Of a stretch of 39,947 nt of DNA, positions 1 through 10,300 are shown in pieces (positions within the stretch are counted from its first letter, which is position 1; each line of letters begins with the position of its first letter). The translations under genes and the position numbers were made by a program. Where the stretch lies: IMG/VR virus record IMGVR_UViG_3300042402_003405, positions 1 through 39,947 of that record, one strand, 5' to 3'. The notes beneath the pieces are model-generated. The model searched no databases, was not told where the DNA came from, and worked only from the letters and a program-made list of their open reading frames with translations. The stretch comes from a virus.

Positions 1-271
1 ACTTCACATCCCACTTTTTCAGCGCGAGGTTGATGCGGCTGTTGGGATCACGCGCGGTCTTGGAGGATGTCAGCTTCTCCTTCATACCACACATACGAGC
101 GCGAAAACTGTCGCGCCGCGCAGCCGACGCCGGACTGCTCTTGGCCTTCTCTGCAGAGACAGGCGGCTTGATGTTTTGTCCAGCGGCGCGCAACGACGCC
201 CGCCCCGCGGCGTTCAACCCCCCGGCCGGGTTCTTCCCCTCGTTACGCTGCCATGCTGGTGTGCGAGCCAT
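1..271 (-). CDS. DUF6321-like small phage protein (3' end outside window)
   Basis: The frame is open from an ATG at 271-269 to the left edge, about 90 codons, so the C-terminus is missing. It starts MARTPAWQRNEGKNPAGGLN and continues with GRAS, an IKPPV segment, RRDSFRARMCGMK and a basic end ALKKWDVK. This pattern (GKNPxGGLN, then KPPV, then a Cys-containing RMxGMK) is that of the small basic proteins called DUF6321, which occur near structural genes of many phages. Their function is unknown; the basic composition would suit nucleic-acid contact. The start overlaps the preceding stop as TGATG, so translation is probably coupled to the 116-aa gene upstream. Confidence 0.75.
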   Translation of the reverse strand, partial: MARTPAWQRNEGKNPAGGLNAAGRASLRAAGQNIKPPVSAEKAKSSPASAARRDSFRARMCGMKEKLTSSKTARDPNSRINLALKKWDVK

Positions 272-621
272 CACTTCCCCCACTTGTATTTGGTGCGGGG
301 CATCATTGCGCCGCCCTTCGCAAAGTCCGGCACTGCGCCGCCTTTGCGGTATTCCATCTTGCGGTCTTCGGCGTCCGCCGCGTCTGCCGCGCGCGAGATA
401 TTTTTGTCTCGCTGAAACTGGTCAGTGTTACGCCCGGTCCCAGTACGCCCCTGCCAGTTCGGGCCGAGGGTGTCGAATTCCCTTAGGGGGTTCACGCGCG
501 GCGGCTTACGGCTGTTCTTAGTCGCGCGGCTCACCTCTACATCGAGGTCGTCGAGCGGGGCCTTACCGTTGGCACGTCGCAACACGTTCACCGCATCGCG
601 TGCCTCTTTGTTGTCGGTCAC
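271..621 (-). CDS. Hypothetical 116-aa phage protein
   Basis: This is a highly charged, hydrophilic protein with no membrane segment. The N-terminal half is rich in Arg, Lys and Asp; the C-terminus is Gly/Lys-rich (RKGGAVPDFAKGGAMMPRTK). I do not recognise a family. The start is a GTG at 621-619 with a strong AGGAGG Shine-Dalgarno, which lies in the right arm of a dyad element (624-639). The gene lies 18 bases after the stop of the 2213-aa gene and overlaps the next gene by one base, so it belongs to the late leftward operon. Similar KGGAV-type tails occur in small proteins beside podovirus structural genes. A minor virion role is a guess. Confidence 0.7.
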   Translation of the reverse strand: MTDNKEARDAVNVLRRANGKAPLDDLDVEVSRATKNSRKPPRVNPLREFDTLGPNWQGRTGTGRNTDQFQRDKNISRAADAADAEDRKMEYRKGGAVPDFAKGGAMMPRTKYKWGK

Positions 622-623
622 GA

Positions 624-639
624 TAACCTCCTCAGGTAA
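624..639. repeat. Dyad element TAACC-N6-GGTAA
   Basis: Copy of the window-wide 16-bp dyad, in the 18-base gap between two leftward genes. Its right arm on the minus strand supplies the Shine-Dalgarno of the GTG-started 116-aa gene. Confidence 0.7.
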
Positions 640-3600
640 TTAGCGCACGTTGTAGTATTGCACGCCCTCGCGGATGTGCGCATCGCGGGTCGACGTACGG
701 AACCCGAACTCGTTGTTGCTGTCCTTCGTCTCGCGGATCCGGCGTTGCTGGTTGTCAGTCAGCTCCTTCATCTCGAGGCGCGCACCCTTGGGCTGACCCG
801 CGTTCCACTCGCGGATCTTGACCCACATGGCGCTCTTCTCCGCCGGCGTGGCCTGCACCCACTTGGTGATCAGCTTCGTGCGTTCCTCACGTTCCTGCTG
901 CTGTTGCTTCATGAGCGAGCCGCGCATCTCGCCAGTCTCGGCTTCGCGGCCCGGGGTGAAGCCCAACACCTTGAGCGCTGCCTCGCCCGGCGAGTAGGGC
1001 GACAGCGTCTCGCGCCCGGACGGCGTCTGCTTGCCCTTCTCGTACTTCTGGTAGGCCTGCATGCTGTCGGCCCATACCTTCAGGGGTACGAGCTTCTCCA
1101 TGGCCAGCGCCACGTCCCCTTCCCACAGCGCCTTCACACCGGCCGGGTACTCGGTCAGCATGCTGATCGGCGCGCCGGCAAACGCCTTGGCGGCGTAGGC
1201 CAGCAGGTCTTCGGGCTTGCGCGACTTCGGCTCGCCCATCGGGAAGATCATGCTCTCCAGACCGAAGCGACCCGATAGGTCCACCCCGAGGTACCGCGGC
1301 AAGCCCCGAGTGACGATCTGCCCACCAGCCACACCCAGCGACGACGCCGCCAGCTCACGTGTCCAGCGCTCGAAGTCGTCGTAACCAGAGTTGGTCATCC
1401 CCAGCAGGTTGGCCGTGATGAAGCCCACCTTGATCGCTTCGATCGGCAGTCCCAGCGTGCCGGCCAGCGTCGCGTGCGTGGCCATGATGCCAGCGAACGC
1501 CTTCATCGCTTCCTTGTCGCCCCTCAGAGCAGCAGCGGCCGTCTTCCCGAGCAGGAAGTAGGTCTTCTGCGCGTACTTCTTGAACTGCAGTGCCAGTCGA
1601 CCGAGGCCATGGTTGAAGATCGGCGCGGCGTTCCAGCTCGAGTAGTCGCCCATCGCGTCGTGCGTGATCTCCTGAGCGTAGGCCTTTGCCCGAGCGTGGT
1701 CCTTGGTCTTGGCGTACTCGAGGCGGTAGGCCGCGACCGCAGTGACCGTGCGGTTGATGCTCTCGATCGCCGTGCCCACCTGCCGGGCCATCAGGTCAGC
1801 TCGATCCAGCGCCCGGCCCACCAGCGGCGAGTTGGGCGTCGACATGCGCCCCAGCTCCATGCCGGCGTCGCGGGACAGCAGGCCGACGTCGTAGAGGTGC
1901 TCCAGCATGTCCGCGATGTGCTTGCCGTCGGGCAGCTTGCGCAGGCGGTCTTGGAACCTCGTCAGGTAATTGGTGAGGCCCTGATCGGTCTTGAACGCCT
2001 TGACCGTGTCGCTCAGGCCGGCACCTGCGGCGCTCATCGCCCCGATGTCCCGGTACGCCTGATTGAGCGCAGCCATCGTGCGGCCCACCTTGAAGCGCCC
2101 TGCCAGCAGGGGCATCGAGATGGTCCACGGCTCGGCCGCGTTGATCATGTGGAACGCCGGGCTGGCCAGCTTGTCGAGGAACGACAGCTGCAAGAGGCGG
2201 CTGCTCGCCTGATGCCACATGCCCGTCGGCTCCGGGTCGCCCTGCCGGTAGACGCGCTCCTTGAGCTCCTTGAGGATTTGCCCGCGGGGGTAAGTGCGCT
2301 CGGTCGCCTCGTAGCCGTAGTCGTTGTTGTAGTCCGTCATCGCCTTGAGGGTGGCGTCGATCTGGGGCTGGAAGCGAGCCCTAGAGAGATAGCCGGCACT
2401 CGAGGAGGCGTACTTGCCGGTGGTGCTGGTGATGTCCGTGCTGGCACCGGCGACAAACGTACGCGGCAGGCGGCGGCTCTGCGCCCGGGTGGATCCCATC
2501 GCAGCCAGTGACGCATTGCGGAGATGGTCGACCAGCTGCCGCTTGGCACCGGCGTCCAGCTCCTGAAACCCCTTGCGCTGCTGCAGAGAGTTGAGCGCTT
2601 GGTTGAACGCCTCACTCATGAACGACGAGTTGGCGCCGTGCGGTTCCCAGCGTCGGGGAGCGACGCCGTCCATGACCACGTCGTTGCGTGCCGACATTTC
2701 GGCATGGTGTTGGCGGGCGTGCACTTCGCGCTCGAAGAACGCGAGGTACTTGTCCTGCACCGTGACGCGGAACTTCTCGTCGGCGACACCCCACGCAGCG
2801 TCGGACGCCGTCAGCTTGTACTTCTCCGTGCCATCGGCAGTCGTGATCTCGACGAAGCGCTCGCCGGTGGCCGGGTCGGTGAAGACGCGCTGGGTCTTGA
2901 GCACCTTGAGCGTCTGGTTCTCAGCGAACGACTTGGCCTCAGCCTTGGTCTTGAACTCGAAGATGTTGCTGTTGTCGTCGGGCTTGCCTGCCGCGTCGAC
3001 ACGGGTCGCGTTACCCGGCGAGGTAATGGTGAAGCGGCCGGACACGACGTGGTCGCCTTCGCGCATCAGCGGCACGTAGGGGCCTTTGATCTTCGACATG
3101 GCCCGAGCGTCGCGGATCGCCTTGAACACGGCGTCCTTCTCGAGGATCGCCTTCTCAGCTGGGTCGAGCTTGTTCTCGAAGATCTTCATCGCCAGCGCGT
3201 CGTCCGGCACGCCGTCGTTGATCACGCGGACAATGTTCTTGATCAGGTCCTTCGAGATGTCGTTCTGCCGCTCCCTGAAATAGTCGTGCATCCGCTTGCG
3301 CATGGCGCGCAGGTCGGGCGGCAGCTCGTTGAGGCGGCGCTGCAGGTCAGCGTGCTGGGCGCGCCCCTGCCACAGGGCGACGCTCTCACCCTTGGGCACG
3401 GGGGCGTCGGCAAACACGCCGGCCATCGTCTCGTCGAGCAGGAAACGCGAGAAGTCGTTCCACGCCTCCGGCGACGTCTTGCGTTGCAGGGCAGCCATAT
3501 CCCCCACGAGCTGGCGATCGCCGCTGTTGAGGATGCGCTCCTTTTCAGTGGCTGCTTTGCCCAGCAGGTTGCTGAGGCGCGTGCCCAGATTGTCGGGGCC

Positions 3601-6600
3601 GAACAGCCTGTTGGCGCTCTCGCCGATCTGGATGACCGTGCCCAACTTGAGCCCCAGACCCCGCAGCTTGGTGCGCAGCGTGCGCGGCGCCTCACGCGTG
3701 AAGTCGACGACCTCCGCCTTCATGCGGTCGGTGCGCTCGGAGTACGCGAGCATCCCGTCGGCGTCGCGGCCCTTCGCTGCCTTGGGCTCGTAGGCAAACA
3801 TGTCGTCGCTCTTGCGCAGGATGGCGTCGAGCATCGTCATCGACTGCGCCTTCGGGAAGGGCAGCTTCAGGAAGTCGACGACCTTTTCTACCAGCGCCTT
3901 CCAGACCGACGTGGCCTTCGGCTCGATGCCCCATGCACGTGCGACCGAGGCCGGCACCTCGATCTCCGAGAGCAGCTTCTGGAAGCTAGGGTTGGCCATT
4001 GCTTCGGCGACGAACTCGAGCGGGTCCATGTCCCGCATACCGTATTCACTGCCGACGCGCTCAGACAGGTTGGTATTGCGGGTCTTAAGTTTGACCCACG
4101 CCATCATGAGATTTACTTGGTTGAACAGCTTTGGGTCGTTGCGCAGAGCATGAGCTGTCGCCGCGTGCACAGCCTCATGCAGCGTTACCCGCAGGGGTCC
4201 GCCGGCGACGGTGTCGTACATCTCAGGGAACAGGCGGATCGTGCCGCGCGTGCCGTTCGCCTGCAGGCCCCCGTAGTTGTAGCCGAAGATCCCCTCGACG
4301 TCCTTGTTGAGCACATCGAGCCCAGCCGCGACACGCATGGTGTTGTACTCGTCGAGGCTCATGACCTCGATGGGCGTGTCTCCGACGCGGTCGATGACCT
4401 TGCGGATGATGGCCACGGCCAGCCGGGGCAGCGGCTTGTCGCTGTTCTCGTACCTCTGCAGGTACGGCTCGAGCTCGTCGCGGACAGTCGTCTTCCGGCG
4501 TTGGGTCGGCGCCCGCTTCGAGCCAACCATGCGCTGGGAGTAGCTCTCGTCGCGCTGGTCAGCAAGATCGACGTCAGCGTCGTCGCGCGCAGCGACGTCA
4601 TCGAGCGCGTCGGTCTTGGTGTCGTCGGCTTCGTCAGCGCTTTTCTTTTTAGCCGTTGCCTTCTCACGAGCAGCGTCGTCACTCTGCTCTTTAATGAGCG
4701 CGTCCAGCTCCTCGGCTTCCGTCAGCTTACGTGCCGGCGCGACATCCGAGAGAGGCGTGCTGTCAGCATCGGTGTCTGTGTCGTCGGGGTCTTTCTCGTC
4801 GCCGAGTTTCTTTCTAGCTGTCTCAGCGTCGGCCTGCTCTCCCTCAGCTCGGGTCGCGTTCTCGTTTTTTGCGCGTGTGCTACCCGCGTTCGCGGCTTCG
4901 TTCGCAGCAATGCGCCGTGCAGCAGCAGCCTGCAAATCACCTGAACGGAGGGCGCGCTCGGCAGTGATGTAGTTCGTGAAAGCGTCAGCGATAGCAGCCT
5001 TCCGCTTGCTCTCAGTCTTTAGGTTTGCTGCGTCCTTGACAGCCTTCAGAAAGCGGACCGTCTCGATCAGGTGCGATGTGTAGGGCGTCGGATTGGTGTT
5101 AGCGCCGCGCGTCGTCCGCTGCGGGATCTCAACGCCTGCTTCTTTAGCGTCGGCCACAAGCTTCACCGCCGACTGCACCACCTCACGTTGGGCAGCTTCG
5201 TCGCCCTTGAGCGCGTTGCTCTCGACCGTACCCACACGGGTAATGTCCTCGACCGACTTCGGGTGCCGGCCGGTGATGTACTCTCGGGCCTTATTCTCGT
5301 TGGGGGTAGTCTTGTTCTCCTTGCGGGCGACGACCTTCCTCTTCGCCTCAGCTGCATTTTTGCGCTCGGTCGCGAGTTCTTCCTGTCGTGCTTTGCGCTC
5401 CTGTTCCTGCTGCTTCGCCCAAGTGTTCTCAACACGGAACACACGGGGCTTACCCGCTTCCGCAGAGACAAGTTTAGCAGGAGCAGCTTTATCGGCCACG
5501 AGCCTGTCTTGCGCGACGGGCGCGTCAGGCTCTTCAGCTTTACCCGTAGGGGCAAGCGGCTCGGGGTAAGTGAGTTCGGCCTTCTTCTCGCCGACGACTT
5601 CGAACCGCGGGGGTATTACCTCGTCCCCTACAGCCATAACCCGCAGGACTTTGTCCGCGCCACGAGAGGCACGGGGACCACCCTCTGGGTACTGCCATAC
5701 AGCTTCGCCGTTGGCGTTGTCCCCAAGGTAAGTCGAGCCCTTGGGCATCCCTCTCGGGACTTCGGGGGCCTCCTTCGGTGCCGGCTTTTCGGGAGCTGGC
5801 GCCGGCGCTTCTGTGGGGCGCGGCGACGGGGGCGGCTCAGCGGCCTTCTGCGGCATCTCCCTGACAGCGGCCTGCACCTCTGCAGCGCGCAGCGGAGCGC
5901 CTTCGGCCGGGGGGAGGGGGATCTCCGGCTCGGCGGTCACGCGGGGCGGCGCAACCACTTCCTCCTCGAGCGGCACAGCGGTGCGCTCAGCCGGTGCCTT
6001 GCGACGGCCGGGGGCAAGCATCGTGTCCGTCGGGGGCGGCGGCACGAGCTGCTCGGTGCGCGGGTTGGGCACCCTTGGGCCAGCTGCAGGGGGAGGCGGC
6101 ACGACACCGCGCGGCATCGGGGGGATGCCCGGCTCGGAGCCCGGCGGCTTGGTGATGTCGGTTGGGGGCACGACAGGCGGCGCGCCCGCTGCTGGCGGAG
6201 TAGCTTCGGCAGCCTGTCGTGCACGCTCAGCCTCGATCTGCTGGGCCAACGTGCCCGTCGCGGCGCCGGCGGCCGGCGGCGTTACCTCGGGAGGTGACGG
6301 CGTGCGTGTGCTGTCTGGCTCGTTGTCGGTGACGAGGGCAGCGGTCTGCGCCGGGTCCGGTGCGCCCGGCGGGACTTCGGTGCCGTTGGCGCGGTCGCGG
6401 ATACGATCGCGGCGCGAGCCCACTGAGCCGACTGCGCCGAATGCACCGCCAAGGAAGCCGCCCTCAACGCTGGAGTTGAGGATCGCGAGCGCCATCCTAT
6501 CCGGGTCGTACTCGGGTTTAAAGCCACCCCTGATGTCGGCCCGCTGACTGGCACCCTCTTGTCCAGCGCCACCCGCCGCACCACCCACCAGTCCGTCCGC

Positions 6601-7281
6601 GACGCCAACGCCAATACCTCCGAGAAGGCTCCTGCCAGCCGTGCCTCTCAGGGCATGAGCCATCGTGCCGCCACCGATCGCGTTGCCAGCGCCTGTCATA
6701 GCCAGCGACGTGGGGTCGTCCATACCCTTGATCAGCTTCTCGCGCGCTTCAGCCTCGCCCATCTCGGTGCGGAGGTTCTTGTAGATGAACGACTGCTTCT
6801 GCAGGACATCGTCCGGCAGGCTGTCGATCTTCTTGCGAGAGCGGTCGAGCTGTTCGGCGACACCAAGCGTTCCATAAAACGCGCTGCCGGCGGCCACGCC
6901 AGCCCAGCCCGGCGGCAGTAGAAACGCTCCCAGAATGTCAGGTCCCATAGACGCCAGCTTCATCACAGCCGCTTTGCCCGGTGAGGCAAACATCGACTTC
7001 TGGCCTTCCTCAGGGAACGCCGCGCTGTCACGCCAGCTCCGGTTGGCCGGCGAGATGGTGTCTTCGACAGCGTCCGAGGCCGCATGGAACAGCTTCTGGA
7101 CTTCTCGAGTGGGCTCGCCCGGCTGGCTGCCAATTACGTCGGCGATGCCGCCGGTGACCGCTCCCTGCACGTCCAGCGCCCGCTTGCCAAAAGTCTTGGC
7201 CGCGTCGAGCAGCAGCGACCCGCTCTCTTCGGTGGGCGGCGCGGGCGGGGTGTTTCCGAGATAGTCCGGCTCGACAGCCAT
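640..7281 (-). CDS. Giant polyvalent internal virion protein (2213 aa) with zincin-like motif
   Basis: By size, position and composition this is a large polyvalent or ejection protein of the kind carried inside podovirus heads and released into the cell with the DNA. The N-terminus has several Gly/Ala-rich hydrophobic stretches (roughly residues 105-145, 200-245 and 270-290) that could enter a membrane. A long Pro/Glu/Ala-rich linker follows (about 295-530), then a charged region. Residues 1033-1040 read TLHEAVHA, an HExxH zinc-metallopeptidase signature with H1035, E1036 and H1039. Downstream LEFVAEA supplies a possible third ligand Glu. The C-terminal part (about 1690-2110) is Trp- and Leu-rich and resembles the LPD38-type C-termini of such proteins (LGVDLSGRFGLES). 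No lytic transglycosylase motif was seen. The ATG at 7281 has an AGGTAA Shine-Dalgarno in a dyad element. Peptidase activity is inferred from the motif only. Confidence 0.8.
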   Translation of the reverse strand: MAVEPDYLGNTPPAPPTEESGSLLLDAAKTFGKRALDVQGAVTGGIADVIGSQPGEPTREVQKLFHAASDAVEDTISPANRSWRDSAAFPEEGQKSMFASPGKAAVMKLASMGPDILGAFLLPPGWAGVAAGSAFYGTLGVAEQLDRSRKKIDSLPDDVLQKQSFIYKNLRTEMGEAEAREKLIKGMDDPTSLAMTGAGNAIGGGTMAHALRGTAGRSLLGGIGVGVADGLVGGAAGGAGQEGASQRADIRGGFKPEYDPDRMALAILNSSVEGGFLGGAFGAVGSVGSRRDRIRDRANGTEVPPGAPDPAQTAALVTDNEPDSTRTPSPPEVTPPAAGAATGTLAQQIEAERARQAAEATPPAAGAPPVVPPTDITKPPGSEPGIPPMPRGVVPPPPAAGPRVPNPRTEQLVPPPPTDTMLAPGRRKAPAERTAVPLEEEVVAPPRVTAEPEIPLPPAEGAPLRAAEVQAAVREMPQKAAEPPPSPRPTEAPAPAPEKPAPKEAPEVPRGMPKGSTYLGDNANGEAVWQYPEGGPRASRGADKVLRVMAVGDEVIPPRFEVVGEKKAELTYPEPLAPTGKAEEPDAPVAQDRLVADKAAPAKLVSAEAGKPRVFRVENTWAKQQEQERKARQEELATERKNAAEAKRKVVARKENKTTPNENKAREYITGRHPKSVEDITRVGTVESNALKGDEAAQREVVQSAVKLVADAKEAGVEIPQRTTRGANTNPTPYTSHLIETVRFLKAVKDAANLKTESKRKAAIADAFTNYITAERALRSGDLQAAAARRIAANEAANAGSTRAKNENATRAEGEQADAETARKKLGDEKDPDDTDTDADSTPLSDVAPARKLTEAEELDALIKEQSDDAAREKATAKKKSADEADDTKTDALDDVAARDDADVDLADQRDESYSQRMVGSKRAPTQRRKTTVRDELEPYLQRYENSDKPLPRLAVAIIRKVIDRVGDTPIEVMSLDEYNTMRVAAGLDVLNKDVEGIFGYNYGGLQANGTRGTIRLFPEMYDTVAGGPLRVTLHEAVHAATAHALRNDPKLFNQVNLMMAWVKLKTRNTNLSERVGSEYGMRDMDPLEFVAEAMANPSFQKLLSEIEVPASVARAWGIEPKATSVWKALVEKVVDFLKLPFPKAQSMTMLDAILRKSDDMFAYEPKAAKGRDADGMLAYSERTDRMKAEVVDFTREAPRTLRTKLRGLGLKLGTVIQIGESANRLFGPDNLGTRLSNLLGKAATEKERILNSGDRQLVGDMAALQRKTSPEAWNDFSRFLLDETMAGVFADAPVPKGESVALWQGRAQHADLQRRLNELPPDLRAMRKRMHDYFRERQNDISKDLIKNIVRVINDGVPDDALAMKIFENKLDPAEKAILEKDAVFKAIRDARAMSKIKGPYVPLMREGDHVVSGRFTITSPGNATRVDAAGKPDDNSNIFEFKTKAEAKSFAENQTLKVLKTQRVFTDPATGERFVEITTADGTEKYKLTASDAAWGVADEKFRVTVQDKYLAFFEREVHARQHHAEMSARNDVVMDGVAPRRWEPHGANSSFMSEAFNQALNSLQQRKGFQELDAGAKRQLVDHLRNASLAAMGSTRAQSRRLPRTFVAGASTDITSTTGKYASSSAGYLSRARFQPQIDATLKAMTDYNNDYGYEATERTYPRGQILKELKERVYRQGDPEPTGMWHQASSRLLQLSFLDKLASPAFHMINAAEPWTISMPLLAGRFKVGRTMAALNQAYRDIGAMSAAGAGLSDTVKAFKTDQGLTNYLTRFQDRLRKLPDGKHIADMLEHLYDVGLLSRDAGMELGRMSTPNSPLVGRALDRADLMARQVGTAIESINRTVTAVAAYRLEYAKTKDHARAKAYAQEITHDAMGDYSSWNAAPIFNHGLGRLALQFKKYAQKTYFLLGKTAAAALRGDKEAMKAFAGIMATHATLAGTLGLPIEAIKVGFITANLLGMTNSGYDDFERWTRELAASSLGVAGGQIVTRGLPRYLGVDLSGRFGLESMIFPMGEPKSRKPEDLLAYAAKAFAGAPISMLTEYPAGVKALWEGDVALAMEKLVPLKVWADSMQAYQKYEKGKQTPSGRETLSPYSPGEAALKVLGFTPGREAETGEMRGSLMKQQQQEREERTKLITKWVQATPAEKSAMWVKIREWNAGQPKGARLEMKELTDNQQRRIRETKDSNNEFGFRTSTRDAHIREGVQYYNVR

Positions 7282-7284
7282 GTG

Positions 7285-7300
7285 TTACCTACGCAGGTTA
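7285..7300. repeat. Dyad element TTACC-N6-GGTTA
   Basis: Junction copy between the stop of the 1064-aa gene (TAG at 7304-7302) and the ATG at 7281. On the minus strand the right arm AGGTAA is the ribosome-binding site of the giant protein. Confidence 0.7.
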
Positions 7301-7301
7301 T

Positions 7302-10300
7302 CTAGCGGCTGAAAGGCGACTTGTTGGTGCCGTCGCTGGGTGGCGGCTTGTCTTTGCTGCGGTTGAAAAAACTACGCATGTCGGGGGGTGCCGTGGGTAT
7401 AGCTTGCCCACGGTTGAAAGGCGACGGGTTGGTGACCGGCGGCGGGTTGTCCTTGTTGCGCTCTTGGATCTGCTTCTTCTGCCGGTCCGCCTCTTCGCCC
7501 AGCTTGACCGTGGCGTCGTAGTCCTTGTCGCCGGGCAGCGTCTGGCCGAACACTGAGCGCTGCACTGCGTTCACCGTAGCCTTGCGCTGCTTCTGCAGGG
7601 CGCTAGGCTCGCCCGGCTTCAGGGCCTTCTCGCGCTTGGCCACAGCCGTGGCGATGCGTTCGCGGGCGATCTCGGTGAGGTCCTTGTACGCCTCCGGGCG
7701 CAGGTGGACGTAGCCGATGCCGTCTACGCTAACGACGACGTTGCCGAGGATGTCGCGACCCTGCGGTTTGTAGAAGCGCTGCGACGGGTTCTCATCGTCC
7801 CAGCGGGTCATCTTCGAAATGATCGTCACCGCGCGGTTGGCGTCCGGCAGGGGGTTGCTGGTCATGACCTCGAGAGCGAGGTTCTTGAGCCGGCCGTCGT
7901 CGACCGTGCTGAAGATCGTGTCCTCGAGCTTTACGCGCCGGTCGGCAGGCGTCTCAGGAGGCGGGTTCTTGATCTTCTCGATCGCCCCCTGCACAGCCTT
8001 GTCGATGTTTTCGACCAGCGCGGCGCGCTCCGGCGGCCGGGGCTTGTAGTCGTACTCCTCCTTCGCGCGAGCCTTCAGCTCGGCCATCGACTTCGTCTGC
8101 TCGCCCTTCACTCGATCTTTCTCAGCGCGAGCATGCGCCCGGCTGTCGGCCTGCCACTGCTTGAGCTCGGCATTGTAAGCGGCCGTCGCCGACCGTAGGG
8201 CGGTCTGTACCGCGGCGCGGTCGCGGGCTGGCAGCTTGGCGGCGGCAGTTTCGTACTGCGCGTACGGGTTCGGCCCCGGATGCGGACGGTCGAACGGGCG
8301 TTCGGCTCCCTGAGGAGCAGCCACCTCTTTGCCCCGACGAAGTATGCGGTACTGCGCGCCGTCTCGGGCGACCTCGATGTCGGGGATCTCGTCGGGGTCG
8401 ACTTGCTGGCCCGGTGGAGCAGGAGCCGGTGCGGGTGCGGGTGCGAGTGCGGGTGCGAGTGCGGGTGCGGGTGCGGGTGCGGGTGCGGGTGCGGGTGCGG
8501 GTGCGGGTGCGGGTGCGGGTGCGGGTGCGACTTGGTTCGGGCGCTGCGGCGTAACACGAAGGCTGGGTTTGGGCTGAGTTTGCTCAAGGACACGAGCGCG
8601 GTTCTGCATATACCGCTCTTCGTCTGCAGCAAGGCCGCCGCTCTCGCCGCCACCCTGACCGTCGGCGTTCGCCGGACGAGCGCCGCCCAGAGGCATGGAG
8701 GGGCTGTCGCCGGCGCCTTGGCTGGCTGCAGGAGCACCGTCGGTTTCGTCGTCGCTGTAGCCATCGCCAGCGCCGTCGCCCGTACCATCGTTGGGGGCAG
8801 AGGGAGCGGCCGGCGTGCGCGGCGTAGCTTGGCCTCGGTCGGCGGCGGACTTGCCGATGGCGTCGATGAGCTGCTGCGCGGCAGGTGAAGGGCCGCCACC
8901 GCCACCGCCCCGGCCGGCGCCGACATTGGCCGTGCGCTTCTTGGTCAGCTCGATCTGGGCGCGGGTCAGTTCTTCTTGCGCCTCGGTGCGCGTCGAGCGG
9001 CCCTTCATGGTGGCCGACGCGCGGCTCATGAGCTGGTCCCAGTACAGGCTGCGGTCTGACAGGCCGAGGGCGACGTTGAAGATCGTCTGCGGCGTGATGG
9101 GGATACGCTGCACGACTTGGCCGGTGCGCGCGTCCGTGATGTCTACTTCCTTGCCGTTGACAGAAGCGCGCTGGCCATTGGGGATCTGGTTGAAGCCGTT
9201 CACGGAGGTCTGCACCGCGCCGCGCTGGTCGTTGGCCTTGAGCTGGTTGAGCGCCGCGTCGCCGTACTTCGCGGCCATGCCGGCGCTGTACTGCATGAGC
9301 TCGAACACCGCCTTGTTGGCCTTGTCCGTCTCACCCCGGCGCGAGTAGAAGCGATACACGGCCTCGAGCCGACGGATGCCCCAGATGGCTTCGTCGTTGG
9401 GCACGCCGGGGATCATGTTGACGCGCTGGTCGATCGCTCGAACCATGTCGGGGGTCGCCGCGCCGACGCCCTTCCTGAGAAACGCTTCGCGGCCAGCCGC
9501 GGTAGCGCGGTCGGTGCCGGGGAGCGCTGCACCCGAGTTGTCCAAGTTGAAGATCTTCGTGGCGAACTTGATACCGCCGTCGAGCGCCGTCGTGTAGTCC
9601 GCGTTGGCGTTGGGGCTGGTGCCCTCACCGGCGGCACCCGTCATCTGATAATCGACCGGGCCAGCCGCGCCGGCCTTCGGGGCGTCACCTTCGGGGGTAA
9701 CAGCGGCGGGAGCGGCCGGCAGCGCCTCCGTCGGACCATCAAGCTCCGGGTCGTAGGCCTCGACGCGGGTCTGGTCGTTGAGTGCCTTGCGCTTGGCCGG
9801 CGGGGCAGCAGCGCGGCCTCCCGTGCCGGTTCCTGTGCCGGTCCCGCCGCCCGCGCTGGCCGCAGCGGGGCGCGTCGGGATGGCCTGTGACTTGCCCGGG
9901 GGGATGGCGTCCTTGCGCGGCGCCTGCCGGTTCGGCATGACGTCGTTGGACGCGCCGACCCGCGCGTACGGGGCGCTGAACACAGGATCGCCGCGCCCGG
10001 TGGCGCCGCCCGGAGCGTCTTCGCCGGCGTTCATCGGCGGCTGCGGCACCGGCGGCTCGTTCCAGCTCTCGTCGCTGCGCGGCCCCAGCGGGGTCTGGCC
10101 CTCGACCACCTGCTGGCCGTCTTCGTTGAATTCACGGTACGGAAGGTCGGGGACGTCGACATAGTCGGGGGCCGGCTCGGCATAGTTGATGGCCGTCTGG
10201 CGCGCGCGGATGTAGCCCGGCGTGTCCATCACGAGGCCGCCCTTACGATAGCGCTCTGTGGGCTGGTCTTCGTAGTCTGCTGGGTACGACGTCGCCGGAA

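Noticed and set aside
2524-4944. 806-codon open frame on the plus strand inside the giant protein gene
   Set aside because: High G+C makes long antisense frames common; there is no Shine-Dalgarno and the minus frame is the recognisable protein.
5071-6547. Long plus-strand frames opposite the proline-rich linker
   Set aside because: Composition is typical of the complement of Pro/Glu/Ala codons; no start signal.
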